NCBI GenBank assembly: GCA_907163375.1
Contig: CAJQUW010001633.1
Coordinates: 1-64,000, forward strand
Direction of reading: 5' to 3'
DNA: 64,000 bases
DNA from: Prostheceraeus crozeri
Taxonomy: Eukaryota > Platyhelminthes > Polycladida > Euryleptidae
Part shown: positions 19,221 to 29,182 of the stretch, piece by piece
Layout: the number at the start of each line of letters is the position of its first letter
Position numbering within the stretch: the first letter of the stretch is position 1
Program-made: the position numbers and the translations under genes
The notes under the pieces: model-generated
The model's input: only the letters and a program-made list of their open reading frames with translations
The model's database searches: none
Told to the model about the DNA's origin: nothing

Positions 19221-19272
19221 ACAAATGATGATAGAAGCCTAAAACAGAAATTTACACATCTAAGGAGACGTT

Positions 19273-19521
19273 CTATAACATATTACAAAATGAAGAATTA
19301 CATCGATGCTTTTCACGACAAAATACACAAATGATATGATGGCAACGAAGAAGTAAAATGTATCTAATAAGACCACGTCTACGACACTCAAAGCACATAA
19401 GCGAATTGTCATAGGGTAGAGTTAGGAAAGGACTAGTAATTCTCCTTCTTTGATTTGCGTTTTGATGCAGCATTCTTCTCCGACTTGTGCTTCGTACCAC
19501 TGCTGTTAAGGATTTGATCAA
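19273..19521 (-). CDS. Element 2 short RING-like zinc protein
   Basis: The frame ends at 19273 and overlaps the tail of the next gene. The convincing part is SLMCFECRRRG, then LLRCHHIICVFCREKHRC, then C, a RING-like C-x2-C, C-x-H-x2-C-x2-C pattern in about 50 residues. The first 25 residues are in overlap with the previous gene, so translation may begin at the inner Met before CFEC. Homologous copies lie at 38,172 and 44,405. Likely a ubiquitin-ligase-type or other zinc-binding protein. Confidence 0.5.
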   Translation of the reverse strand: MIKSLTAVVRSTSRRRMLHQNANQRRRITSPFLTLPYDNSLMCFECRRRGLIRYILLLRCHHIICVFCREKHRCNSSFCNML

Positions 19522-20207
19522 TTATGTCGTCCACGTTGGGAGGTTTTGGAATATATAGGATGGATTCCATATGCATGGAGAGAGAGGCTATTTTATTATC
19601 CTTATGCCGACCATAATATAGCCCATTCACTTTGAAAAGGATATCCCAAGTACCTTCTCCGAGCTCGTCGCATGTGATGGGTGTTGAATGATCTCCCTCC
19701 TTCTTATAGTAAGTGCACCAATGTGATACCGGTAGGCAAATGTGATTACCATCCCAAATCTTTCTATAGGGAGTATCCTTGTCATCTCTCGCCTTCCACT
19801 CTTGAGCAAGAGGAGTAGGAATGTCCATATTTAATGTCACGTACTCCTCAATAATATCAAGTTGGTGGCGAATGTACGGACTCACGGGGATCAGTATGTA
19901 GTCCCCATACTGATTGTGCAGTATCTTGACATCCGTGGAAGGGAGCATTCCCGTTTGGAGTACTACGCCATGATCGTCATAACGCAAGACTTGTTTAAAT
20001 TTACGCTGTAGCGGTGTAGGATTATGTACCTTGGTTGTTTCTTCCACTGGCCTCAGTTGTAGATGATCTGATCGTAGCGAACCTTGTAACGTTTGGCCGC
20101 CATTTTGTCCTACTAGTGCAGCAGATGTAGAAGATGCCTGGAAATAAAAAAGATTGTATTAAGTTTACGTTCAAGGGAGGAGAGGGAGGAAAGTAGCGAC
20201 TTACCAT
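19433..20207 (-). CDS. Element 2 basic-tailed protein with intron after ATG
   Basis: Exon 1 appears to carry only the ATG at 20,205-20,207. A 67-nt intron with GTAAGT and AG borders (20,138-20,204) follows, then the long exon to 19433. The same intron, same length and same position, occurs in both palindrome arms. The protein has PVSPYIRHQLDIIEEYV, GEGTWDILFKVNGLYYG and a Lys/Arg-rich tail like a nuclear signal. Function unknown; nuclear DNA- or RNA-binding is plausible. A TATA box lies about 100 bases upstream. Confidence 0.6.
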
Positions 20208-20304
20208 TTTAGTTGGATAATAGAATAGGGAACTAGAGAGAGGAAATGTGCGTCCGTCACTCGTGTGATTCAACGATGGAATGATTCTCACTGTGGAAGG
20301 CTCG

Positions 20305-20313
20305 CTATTTATA
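20305..20313 (-). promoter_or_regulatory. TATA box of element 2 module
   Basis: TATAAATAG on the minus strand lies about 100 bases upstream of the ATG at 20,207. It is followed by GCGAGCCTTCCACAGTGAGA, which is almost identical in both palindrome arms. Conservation across three copies supports a real core promoter. Confidence 0.65.
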
Positions 20314-20353
20314 TAGAAATGCTTGATTCTCATTGAGTGATGATCCTCATTGG

Positions 20354-21541
20354 ACAACAACATCAAGCTGATTCCAAATCTGGCCTCCGTTTACCAATCC
20401 GAGCCTTCATTCGCCCGCTGGAGCTGTTTTTTGGGAAATTCTAACTCTATCGTTTTTCGTCAATCTCCCAAAATCTGAAATGGCGTCTCACATCTAAACG
20501 AAGACAGATAGGAACAAGGCGACTCTTTCAGTGAATTTGTCTCACTCTTAGCTTTCAAACGAGCTATTGCACGACTTTCTACGATCTCTAGAACCAAAGT
20601 TGGAAGATTGGTGCCGGGGGGGGGGACGTCAGCGAAACTTTTTCTCTCCGATTGACTTGAAACTCACCATACCGATGCAGAATTTCACGCTGAATCCGAA
20701 TCTGGCCTCCGTTTTCCCATCCGATGCCTCGTTTTGACGCTACAGCCCAAAACGTCCAAAATTTTAACTCTGTCGTTTTTCGACAGTCTCCCAAAATCTT
20801 AAATGGCGCCTCACATCTAAACGAAGACAAATATGAACAAGTCGTTTCTTTCACTGAATTTGTCTCACTCTTAGCTTTCAAACGAGCTATGGCACGACAA
20901 AATCCGTCCACTAGAAGCCAAGATCGAAGCTAGCTGTCCAGAGGGGGGGAGGTCAGTGAAATTTGATGAAAAATGTTTTGATGACGGTCCCAGGTCGAAA
21001 TTCCACACTTTGGAAAATTTTCAAAATTTTACCCATACAAAGCCACTCTGACACTTAGGATTTTTTCAGGTGAGCGAGCTCCGACCTAAAATCTTGTAAC
21101 CGCTCTAACTTTTGAACGACTGGTCCGATTGACTCGCAACAAAAAATGTTGTCGAGCAGTTTTTTCTCCTCTTTCCAATGAAACTCGAACGAACAAAATC
21201 CGTTCACTAGAACCAAAGTTAGAAGAGGGGGGGAGGTCAGTGAAATTTGATGAAAAATGTTTTGGTGACGGTCCCAGGTCGAAATTCCACACTTTGGAAA
21301 ATTTTCAAAATTTTACCCATACAAAGCCACTCTAACACTTAGGATTTTTTCAGGTGAGCTACGACAGTCCACCCCTCCCAACCTGGCCGGCACACCACGC
21401 CAACCTGGCCGGCACACCACGCCAACCTAGACACCACATCACCGCGCGCTACACGACGGTCGACCAGAGGGGGGGGACGTCAGCGATGGCGGCCATCTTG
21501 CGCTATCCAGAAGTGGAGTTTTACTTACTACTCACATTCCA
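20354..21541. repeat. Element 2 right terminal region: array units, duplications, terminal sequence
   Basis: From about 20,354 to 20,950 there are about one and a half units of the repeat that forms the arrays at 31,251 and 50,465. They include AGCTTTCAAACGAGCTAT and a G-run followed by GACGTCAGCG. A segment of about 115 bases at 20,955-21,068 is repeated at 21,238-21,355. The outermost part (21,370-21,541) has short repeats with CCGGCACACCACG. It ends with GCGCTATCCAGAAGTGGAG and TTACTTACTACT, the same end as the palindromic element at 59,822. No gene is visible. Confidence 0.75.
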
Positions 21542-21900
21542 AACATAAGTGTAAATTGAATCAGTGCGTTATTGCTGACAGCAACATCTGTTTGAGAGCT
21601 ATGGTAGTGTATGAAATAACATACAAAACGTGTAAAAGTAATTATATCGGGAGTACAGTCCATTCACTCCATACACGCATTAAAGAACATGCCACAAACA
21701 GAGACTCAAGTGTACTCAAACATCACCTAAGTTGCTCTCCTATCATAGCTTTCCCGTTTACAGTCAAAATCACAGCGTTTGATACAAACAGCATTAACCT
21801 ACGTTTCAGAGAGGCCATATTAATAAAATCTATGAAACCGAGCCTCAATAACATAGATGAATGTTCAACTTATCAGACATTGACATTTTGATTTTTATGT
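21535..21900 (+). mobile_element. Penelope-like element 3' fragment with GIY-YIG endonuclease
   Basis: An open stretch of about 115 codons ends at 21,891. The Cys-rich start (KCKLNQCVI) is followed by VVYEITYKTCKSNYIGST, then RIKEH, then LKHHL, then REAILIKSMKPSLNN. This is the GIY-YIG nuclease domain found at the C-terminus of Penelope-like retroelements, with the second Tyr, Arg and Glu positions visible. No reverse transcriptase precedes it: its left side is cut by the right end of element 2, which therefore seems to have inserted into or next to it. Confidence 0.7.
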
Positions 21901-22845
21901 AAGATGTAATTTGAAAATCCTTTTTACGTGAATAGGCCGTCATATCGATGAAAGTTTGTAAGATTGGATAATAATACAGCAGCTTGGCTAACTGATAACT
22001 TTTTTGATTTAATTTAAAAATGCTGCTTAAAGAAAATTATATCTCATTATTGAATATCAGTTTGCTATCCCTACGCTGTCATCTAGTATTTGATTTCGAT
22101 ATTCGTTGGTTACACATTCGATGCGTGAAGCTATCCGCAAATGATGAACAATCCAAAAACCAACTAATCCTCAGATCGGACAGATAATTGCAATCTATAC
22201 AATCCGGGGATCCACTGGCTTCTGGCACAGTTTTTGACTGAAAGCCGAATAACGATTCTCATCTTACCTACTTACACGTACACACAACTAAAAATATTCA
22301 TGCAATTCATGCAATAACAGAAAAAACAGACAAAAATAACAGAGATGCCGACAAGTCTCAAGCAACGTAATTTTTAATCCGGTGGATACAGCAACGCATC
22401 CATGAGGATTCAAAACTATAGACTTTGAGGTATACATGAAAAATTACTGAAAATACATGTATTTTTCAACATTAGGAGGCTTGTCAAATCTGAATGTGAA
22501 TAGCCTCACAGACAGATTTGCGTGCATAGACAATGATCTGAAGAAACTGCATATAAAAAATCTTCGTCCTATTGCATTGAAATGTGTTTTTCTTTGATCG
22601 TGTCTGACAAGATAAGGAACCGGATAGAACTCGGCAGATGTGCAGCTTCGTGGTAGGCTTATTTCATTCTGTGAAAGTCTCATTTTCGGCATCGTTCCTA
22701 GCAGAATCTCGTTCTGGTTGTTTCACTATTTCTGTGCAACTAGTGATCTTTGAACTCGTGCGATCAGGCCATAGAAATGGATTACGCCTATTCATGTATT
22801 CGACCGCTTTGTGTCACTCGAAAGGAAGTAACACTGAAGATATAG

Positions 22846-22916
22846 TACCTTTCAAATGACAGCCTAAATCATCGGCGCGTAGCGCCAGACGATTTAGGCT
22901 GATCATTTGAAAGGTA
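22846..22916. repeat. Foldback, 71 bp
   Basis: The outer stem TACCTTTCAAATGA pairs with TCATTTGAAAGGTA. An inner stem AGCCTAAATC pairs with GATTTAGGCT, and the apex GGCGCGTAGCGCC is itself a hairpin. Nearly the whole length folds back. Confidence 0.9.
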
Positions 22917-23234
22917 ATATATGCATTGTTACTGAACTAAATCTATGACATCAAAAATCCAAGATTTTGATCTGTATATGGAGCAATTATACTTTATGAA
23001 CCAGGGCATTAAATGAGATTTCCGAGGGCATCGTTAGAAATATGCTAAGTAATTCCAAGATATCATTGACACAGAGATAAAGTCAATTTTTCATTGTATA
23101 CCATGTATATAAGACTGATATCTTTGATAATGCCCAGAAATTCATTAACGGCCCGGAAAATTCATGGCCTGGAAATGAAACCATAGAAATATTTCGCAAC
23201 ATGGCATACAATGATTATGACATCTACATTTTTC

Positions 23235-23295
23235 GGGCTGTCAATGGCAAATTGTCGGGCCGCTAACGCGGCCCTCTAATTTGCCATTGACGCCC
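23235..23295. repeat. Foldback, 61 bp
   Basis: GTCAATGGCAAATT pairs exactly with AATTTGCCATTGAC, and the apex GGGCCGCTAACGCGGCCC is itself a hairpin. Same layout as the other foldbacks: AT-rich legs and a GC-rich head. Confidence 0.9.
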
Positions 23296-23482
23296 TCAAA
23301 ACATAGCTGTCATCATATCATTGAAAATCTAGAAATCTATCATTTCACTTTGCAAAATAATTTTTGAAAAAATGACCATATATCTGTGTTAATGATATCT
23401 AGAAATCAATTTGCTATTTCCTCAATATATTTTCGAGTATGAATTTAGAAGTCTATGTATGAATATCTAGGGTTAGGATGGC

Positions 23483-24838
23483 GTGGTAAGTTTGAAAAAT
23501 ATCATTTGTTATCATGGCCTTTTTAACGACGTCTATATTGACTTTATCAAATTTCCTGATGGTTGCATAACTGGACTGACCTTGGAAGAAATTGAAGACT
23601 ATCTTTCTAACATTGAGAATGAAGAAAGACTCAAAAGCATTGAAACGAACATCCAAGAGGCTCATTCCTGTTTGGATAACACATCAACAGCAACACAAAC
23701 AAAATTTTATGTTCGCAAGTTTAAAGAATTTCTAAGAAAAGAAGGATTGAATGCAGATTTTGAAAGTCAAGACAATAAGACCCTGTTGAAATATCTTCAG
23801 GATTGGCTCCTCAATTCAAAAAGGAAAGATGGCAGGAATTTCAAGCCCCAAACATACCTGCATACATACATGCCAAACATACAAAAAGATATAACTGCAT
23901 GAAAGCTGCAATACACAGGCATGTACTAACAACAAATGGTAGAAGTATAATTGGAAATCCGGATTTTGAACAGTTGAAGATTACCCAAAGTGCATGTACA
24001 ACACGTTATCTGGAAGAACCAAGAACTACAGAAGAAAGAGAATCGGGATATAAAGACATCAACGAAAAAGATATGAAACTGATCAATACATATTTCAACC
24101 GAAGTGATCCAGTCAGACTGCAACGAGAAGTTATATTCAAGATTATTTGGCACTTCGGATTTCGCGGGCGAGAATGGCTAAGAGGTCTCGACAAAAATTC
24201 CGTCATATTCTCAATTTGTCCTACATCTGGTTTGCAGCATGTTGACCTAAAAAAACCCTAGTTGTCAAAATGCACTAATTACAAAAAACCTAACGAAAGA
24301 AAATGCATTGTCATGTGTGAAAAGCCAGAAGATGAGCAGTGTCCATTCAAATTGATGAAAAAATACATTGATCTGAGACCAGCAACAGTTATATGCCTGT
24401 TTCCAAAACCACTTAAGAATTTCTTACCAGGACGATTCCGATAAAATGGTTGTCGGGAAGAATACTCTAGATGATGTGATGAAAAACATCTCGAAAGATG
24501 CCTCGCTATCAATGAAATATACTAATCATTGTATACGATCTTCTGTTGTTACGTCGCTGTCCGACGTAGGGGTTCCACCGCAAGACATTCAGATTGTGAC
24601 GGGACATGAGAAGTTAGAGACTATTGACCATTATACCAAGAAAATCAATGTTTCAAAGCGAATACGCCTATCACATACCCTTACAGAGTGTTTGGATAAG
24701 AATCGTGAAGAAAAAGAGAATCTAATGCAAAGGAAAATTGATGTCGAAATTGCGAACAATGCAGAAATAGAAGTGAAAAGGAAAAATCCCGTAGCTGTTT
24801 TGGAAAAGGATGGTATGAAACTTTCGTTTTTTATGTAA
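23483..24838 (+). pseudogene. Crypton-type tyrosine recombinase fossil 1
   Basis: A plus-strand gene of about 450 codons spread over several frames. The N-terminal part has a core-binding-like helix (TKFYVRKFKEFLRKEG). FGFRGREWL carries the first catalytic Arg. CPFKLMKKYIDLRP and LFPKPL are typical of DUF3504/Crypton recombinases. TNHCIRSSVVTSL carries H-x-x-R, and VTGHEKLETIDHYTKK carries the second His and the nucleophile Tyr. A frame change near 23,850-23,900 and stops at 24,259-24,261 and 24,442-24,444 show that it is dead. No terminal repeats were found. Confidence 0.7.
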
Positions 24839-24900
24839 GAATGTTGGACTTTTCTATTTATTGTTATAAAGCGCTATATAACTTGTGGATGTCTATTGCA

Positions 24901-24931
24901 GGCGGGCATTAAATGGCATTTAATGCCCGCC
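24901..24931. repeat. Perfect palindrome, 31 bp
   Basis: GGCGGGCATTAAATG, one base, then its exact complement, followed by a T-run. It lies 60 bases after the recombinase fossil. In bacteria this would look like a terminator; here it matches the local foldback class. Confidence 0.9.
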
Positions 24932-25430
24932 TTTTTGTAATGCATTGAATTGCCAATGAAATTTCTTTGTATTAAACGGGAACTGCTCCATTTAATTTGG
25001 TTTTAATAGACATCTTGCCCTGAATAGCTCGACTAAATGACTGAAATCAATGATGATTTTCTACAGAGCCCATACAGCTCAGAACATTAAAGCATGTCAA
25101 GCTTGAGATATCTACTAATCATAACTGCGAAACATAGGAATCTCCTCAATGCCATTTTCAATGGGAACGAGAAGATGGATGGTGAAATGCTCCTACCTCA
25201 ATGGTATCACATAGCAAATTAGACGGCCTTAATCATGCAATTAAGGCCGTCTAATTTGGAATTGGAGCTATATAAACAACTTTCATAGAAAAATGACATG
25301 TGAAATATCGGCGGACAACCCTACTTAGTAACAATGAAGTCGATGACACACCACCCAACTGTAATGAAATGGCAAAAAGAATGTTTAGGCTCACATAATA
25401 GGGTCCAGTAGTTGAAATGATTCCGAGTTT
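24932..25430. other. Spacer without genes
   Basis: Apart from the foldback at 25,215-25,258 I see no coding potential or repeat structure here. Confidence 0.5.
25215..25258. repeat. Foldback, 44 bp
   Basis: CAAATTAGACGGCCTTAAT pairs perfectly over 19 bases with ATTAAGGCCGTCTAATTTG around a 6-base loop (CATGCA). Confidence 0.9.
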
Positions 25431-25800
25431 TATTTAAGTAAACCTTCTTCAGAGAATTGTCGTCAGGCATGCACTTCTACTCTTCTATAATAAAATTGTC
25501 AATTCGAAGATGAAGCAAAACAAAAATTCCCTATAACGTTATAAATGTTTCTGGTAACTTCTGCAAAAGATTTTGACCAATTATTGTAAAGGTAGGATTC
25601 TTTAACCCACTGCGTAAATAACTATGCTTGTCCCTCCTGACGCTCTACTGACTTTCTGTTGATTGTTTTTAGCTTTTTTGCCCCTTAAGAAGCGTGAATA
25701 CGCGAAACGTCGGTCCTGTAAGCCTACATAGTTTTTATTACAATTTTATAGCCAATAAATTCTTTAAGGAGATACCTCAACGTACTTTTGGCTCATGAAG
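25431..25800 (+). other. Possible Penelope-like non-coding fragment with hammerhead-like core
   Basis: The string TTAAGAAGCGTGAATACGC then GAAACGTCGG at 25,686-25,713 contains a perfect short stem (GCGT-GAAT-ACGC) directly followed by GAAAC. This is the arrangement of stem II and the GAAA box of hammerhead motifs in Penelope-like terminal repeats. The first core box departs from CTGATGA, and stem III is not convincing. No coding sequence is present. Confidence 0.35.
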
Positions 25801-28800
25801 AATCGTCTGTTTGCGACAATCGTATTCATCAAATATTGTGAATTCCAAAAACAATAATTAGTATTATAATATAGTATTTATTTAAAGTGCTTTATTATAG
25901 TAGTTCTATATTAGTATTACAGTATCATAGAACAATGATATTAGCATTATTAGTTCTCCAACGTTATCAAAATGTTGCCATTAGTTCAGGCCTCCCCGGC
26001 CAAAATACAAATTTTTCTAGGCTTTTAGGTTTTCAAAAATCTCGAAATCTGCACGAGCGAGATCAAACAAAAATGGGAGACATTAATTTGGGTCGGCACA
26101 AAATGGGAAGCATCTTCAGCAAAGCTATAACGAAGGATGTAAGCGTAATGCAATCCATGAAGACTGGAAACAAATGGAATAAGATGAAAAGCAAGTAGGC
26201 CTATACATGTAGTCTAACAACTACGTTCAACTAGAATACTGCAGGTACTATAGTACTGTCCAAAATCGGAATTCCCAGCTAACACACATGTAAATACAAA
26301 TCTACTTGATCAACCACACTATCCCGAAGAAGGATTCTTCAGATGACCTCACCGATATGCCCTCAAGCACAGTCTATTAATCAGGACTTTCGACTTTGAT
26401 GCTCAGAGAAATTGATGAGCCAGTCGCTGCAGTGTCGATTTTATCCTTCTAGATGAATTTTGATAACTATGAAGCAATGGGAAAAATTCTACTAACAAAT
26501 TATACTTTGGTGTAGATAACGAATCCTTTTTAAGAGATGAAAGAAGAAATAGAGACGGGCTGATGATACCGCAGTACATGAAAAAGTACATGCATAGGCT
26601 ATACCCTCATTCAGGCTAAAATTCAAACCGCAAGCCATATCCATTATTATAACAATGACATGAGATAAGTCATTGCTCAAATCTTTCAATACAACCGAAT
26701 TTCAATTTCGACCTAAAGTCTGAGTGCTTTATTGTCTTAGAGTATGATAATAAAGCACTCTATTTGATTTAAAGTATATTTGCCATTTGAAAGCAGTGCT
26801 ATTTTTCTCTTATAAAATATAACACCGGTAAGGAAAATAAAGTTCAGTTATCCTAGATCCACATTTGTCTCAAGTTAAATGATGTACATCTGTGATTTAC
26901 GGCAACTCTAATTTCACAGTCCTATATATATTTCAACCATTGCACCATTTCTATTCAATATTATTCTCCTGGTGTCTGCTTTTGGATTTGTAATCAAATT
27001 ATGTGCTACTCTGAGAGGTAGGCATAACACTAATTTGCGCTATGCTTTCGACAGCAAAATGCAGCTTCAAAATCTGTTTCACGGCGGGCCTATGTGAAAT
27101 GGAGAAGATTCTTTTCAAGAACTCATACCTAAAATGCTGCTTCGTTCCTATACCGCTATCTAGTTGACTGCTTCTTGACAAGCATCCTTCCTTTCGGTCC
27201 ATATTTCTCTACAACCAACCAAGTTTGTGTACATACGCATCAGGCTAATTGTATTACTTAAATCGATGAATTAATTTATAGATTATTTGCTGGTGTTAAC
27301 GTGACTTTACTGTGTTTTATAAGCTCACTGCTGTAGAGCCGTTTTTCATTTGAAGAAAAATATAAATTTATAGTAGAAATGTATTATAGTATGAAATTAT
27401 TTTTTTGTCCATTCCTGCAAATGCGAATATACATGTACCTATTTAGGACTATGCAGGCTTATATTCGTAGCAGTAGGATGTTGCCAATTTTATGTTGCAT
27501 TTAAATTCCAATGAACAGACAGGCGAAACATGCTCATACACGCTTTCCAAAAGTTATATGTAATTGAAGCAACTGCAAAAACGTGAATTGTGGTAAACGC
27601 CATTAAAGAAATGACACTATTTTATAGCATGCAGCTACTTTGCTTCAGGGGCTGGAAATGGACTTTCAATTTAGATATTGTTGAAATTTTGTTTCATAGG
27701 CATTAGAATGATAAGGTGGACCGGGGTAAATTGTTAACAAAGTGACCTTGTAGAGAAGAATGTCGAATAAAAGCACCTTAATTGACAAAGATGTCCCCTA
27801 GCTTTGTTAAAGTATAGGCCTCAATATTCAATTCATAGCACTATTTGTAAACTGCAGATAGAATCTATGTTTTTCGTAGTGAGTAGTTCGGCATTTTTTT
27901 ACTTTTTTGCCCACGTTATTACTGTATGTGCATCAATTCATCATCTCAAACTAAAGGGTCATTTTCACAGTTTTCTGCTTGAGGCTCATGTGTGCTCTCA
28001 AGATAGCAGGTTTGTCAATTTTTCATGATTTCTATTGATTTCAGCTGTATAGAATTTTGCTATGGGAATGCTATTGTGCAAAATTCGCAAGTGTGACGCG
28101 GCAAAATTCTTTCCCTGAGGAAGCGTTTTTTCAAGGTGACAAATAAGTGGTGATTGGGTTCGCGCACGAGTCGACGCTGAGAATTAGGCTTAGCTTAAAA
28201 TGTCACGCTTGTGATTACAGAACATTTAAGAAATCGTATGAGACTTGGCAGTTTTACTACCCGTTTGTTTATTTTCTGCACCCAGAAACTATACAAATAT
28301 TTTTATATTTTGTAGACCATTGAATATTGATACTTTGCGAACTTCTGCCAAATTATGGCTACATTATTGTGTATAAGGTGACCATTTGATCAAGATGAAT
28401 AATTCTAGGGTCTGTATGGCAACTTGCCCTGAGCATGTTGACGCAATTTTCATTTTCTGTTTTTACTGCATTTGTGCAAAATTTCTGCATGTCGCTAAGT
28501 GACGACTAAAAATTGCTGAGAGTTATTTGCCAAATCTGTCTAGTGCTCTATCATCAGTGTCTAACATATATTGGAAAAAAATAATTTCTCGATTTAATAT
28601 GATGCATTTATGCAAGACAGGCGGTCACCCCACTATATAGTCATGGAATTCGGCACCTTGAAATCTACCCACTTCAATTAGATTATGGTAGCCTATTTAT
28701 TGACTATCTTGAATAATAAATTCTAAGGGGACCTCGTCAACCAGTCCCTCTGATTCTACCAGGCCATATTTGCATGCAAGCCTAAACTATATGAAGAGGT

Positions 28801-28879
28801 AGAGACGTTTTGTAACTTACTCTGTGATGGTTGATCGCGATTATGAATGCATGATTCTCCCCTCCAACTTATTATGCAA
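25801..28879. other. Long spacer without recognised genes
   Basis: No open frame with protein-like composition was found on either strand. A hairpin with a 12-bp stem (GAGTGCTTTATT, 26,722-26,760) is present. Otherwise the DNA looks like unconstrained intergenic or intronic sequence. Confidence 0.5.
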
Positions 28880-29182
28880 TCGTGAGTCAAATATTCAATA
28901 TTCGTCAAAACGTCTGACTTGAGTCTAATAGTCCAACGTGTCAGAATACCGTCGTGAGTCAAAAAGTATGACTTGCGTCAGTAAGAACGAAAATCTGGAG
29001 TCTCCGAAACCAAAACCGGCGGAAAGTATTGAAAGCATGTATTGAATACATCTCAGCAAAACTTACCTGTACACCAAATTTGGTGAGATGCGAGCGTGCG
29101 GAACAAAGTCCATTTGCGTCAAAAAGTCTGACTGCGTCAAAATGTCCAACTTGGCGTCATTTTGTCTGACTTGCGTCATCTA
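28880..29182. repeat. Degenerate minisatellite with TGACTTGCGTCA motifs
   Basis: Motifs such as GTCAAAAAGTCTGACT, GTCAAAATGTCCAACTT, GTCATTTTGTCTGACTT and TGACTTGCGTCA recur with a spacing of about 19-20 bases, densest at 29,115-29,180 and looser from 28,880. The units are themselves partly palindromic. No coding role is apparent. Confidence 0.6.

Larger units (their letters stand above)
13003..21541. mobile_element. Element 2: Polinton (Maverick) fossil, left end missing
   Basis: Minus-strand genes, read right to left, are a basic-tailed protein, RING-like protein, DEDDh exonuclease, a 136-residue protein, a second RING protein, a small core-like protein, packaging ATPase, a 230-residue protein, a Cys-rich protein, integrase, a basic protein and a capsid protein. 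The integrase and F54H12.2-like capsid protein identify a Polinton. The right end (20,385-21,541) has repeats and a terminal sequence shared with the palindromic element. No matching inverted repeat is seen on the left, so that end is missing. I see no full polymerase gene. The remainder looks broken in only about two or three places, so the insertion is not ancient. Confidence 0.85.
21901..23482. other. Spacer without genes
   Basis: I see no coding region. The stretch holds two perfect foldbacks, listed separately, and otherwise ordinary AT-rich DNA. A mildly repetitive section about local dyads surrounds 23,000-23,440. Confidence 0.5.

Noticed and set aside
24901-24938. Perfect GC-rich palindrome followed by a T-run, like a bacterial terminator
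   Set aside because: The DNA is eukaryotic by all other signs, and the palindrome fits the local foldback class.
25887-26198. 103-codon plus-strand frame
   Set aside because: It has no domain, biased composition or repeat support, and lies in otherwise non-coding spacer.
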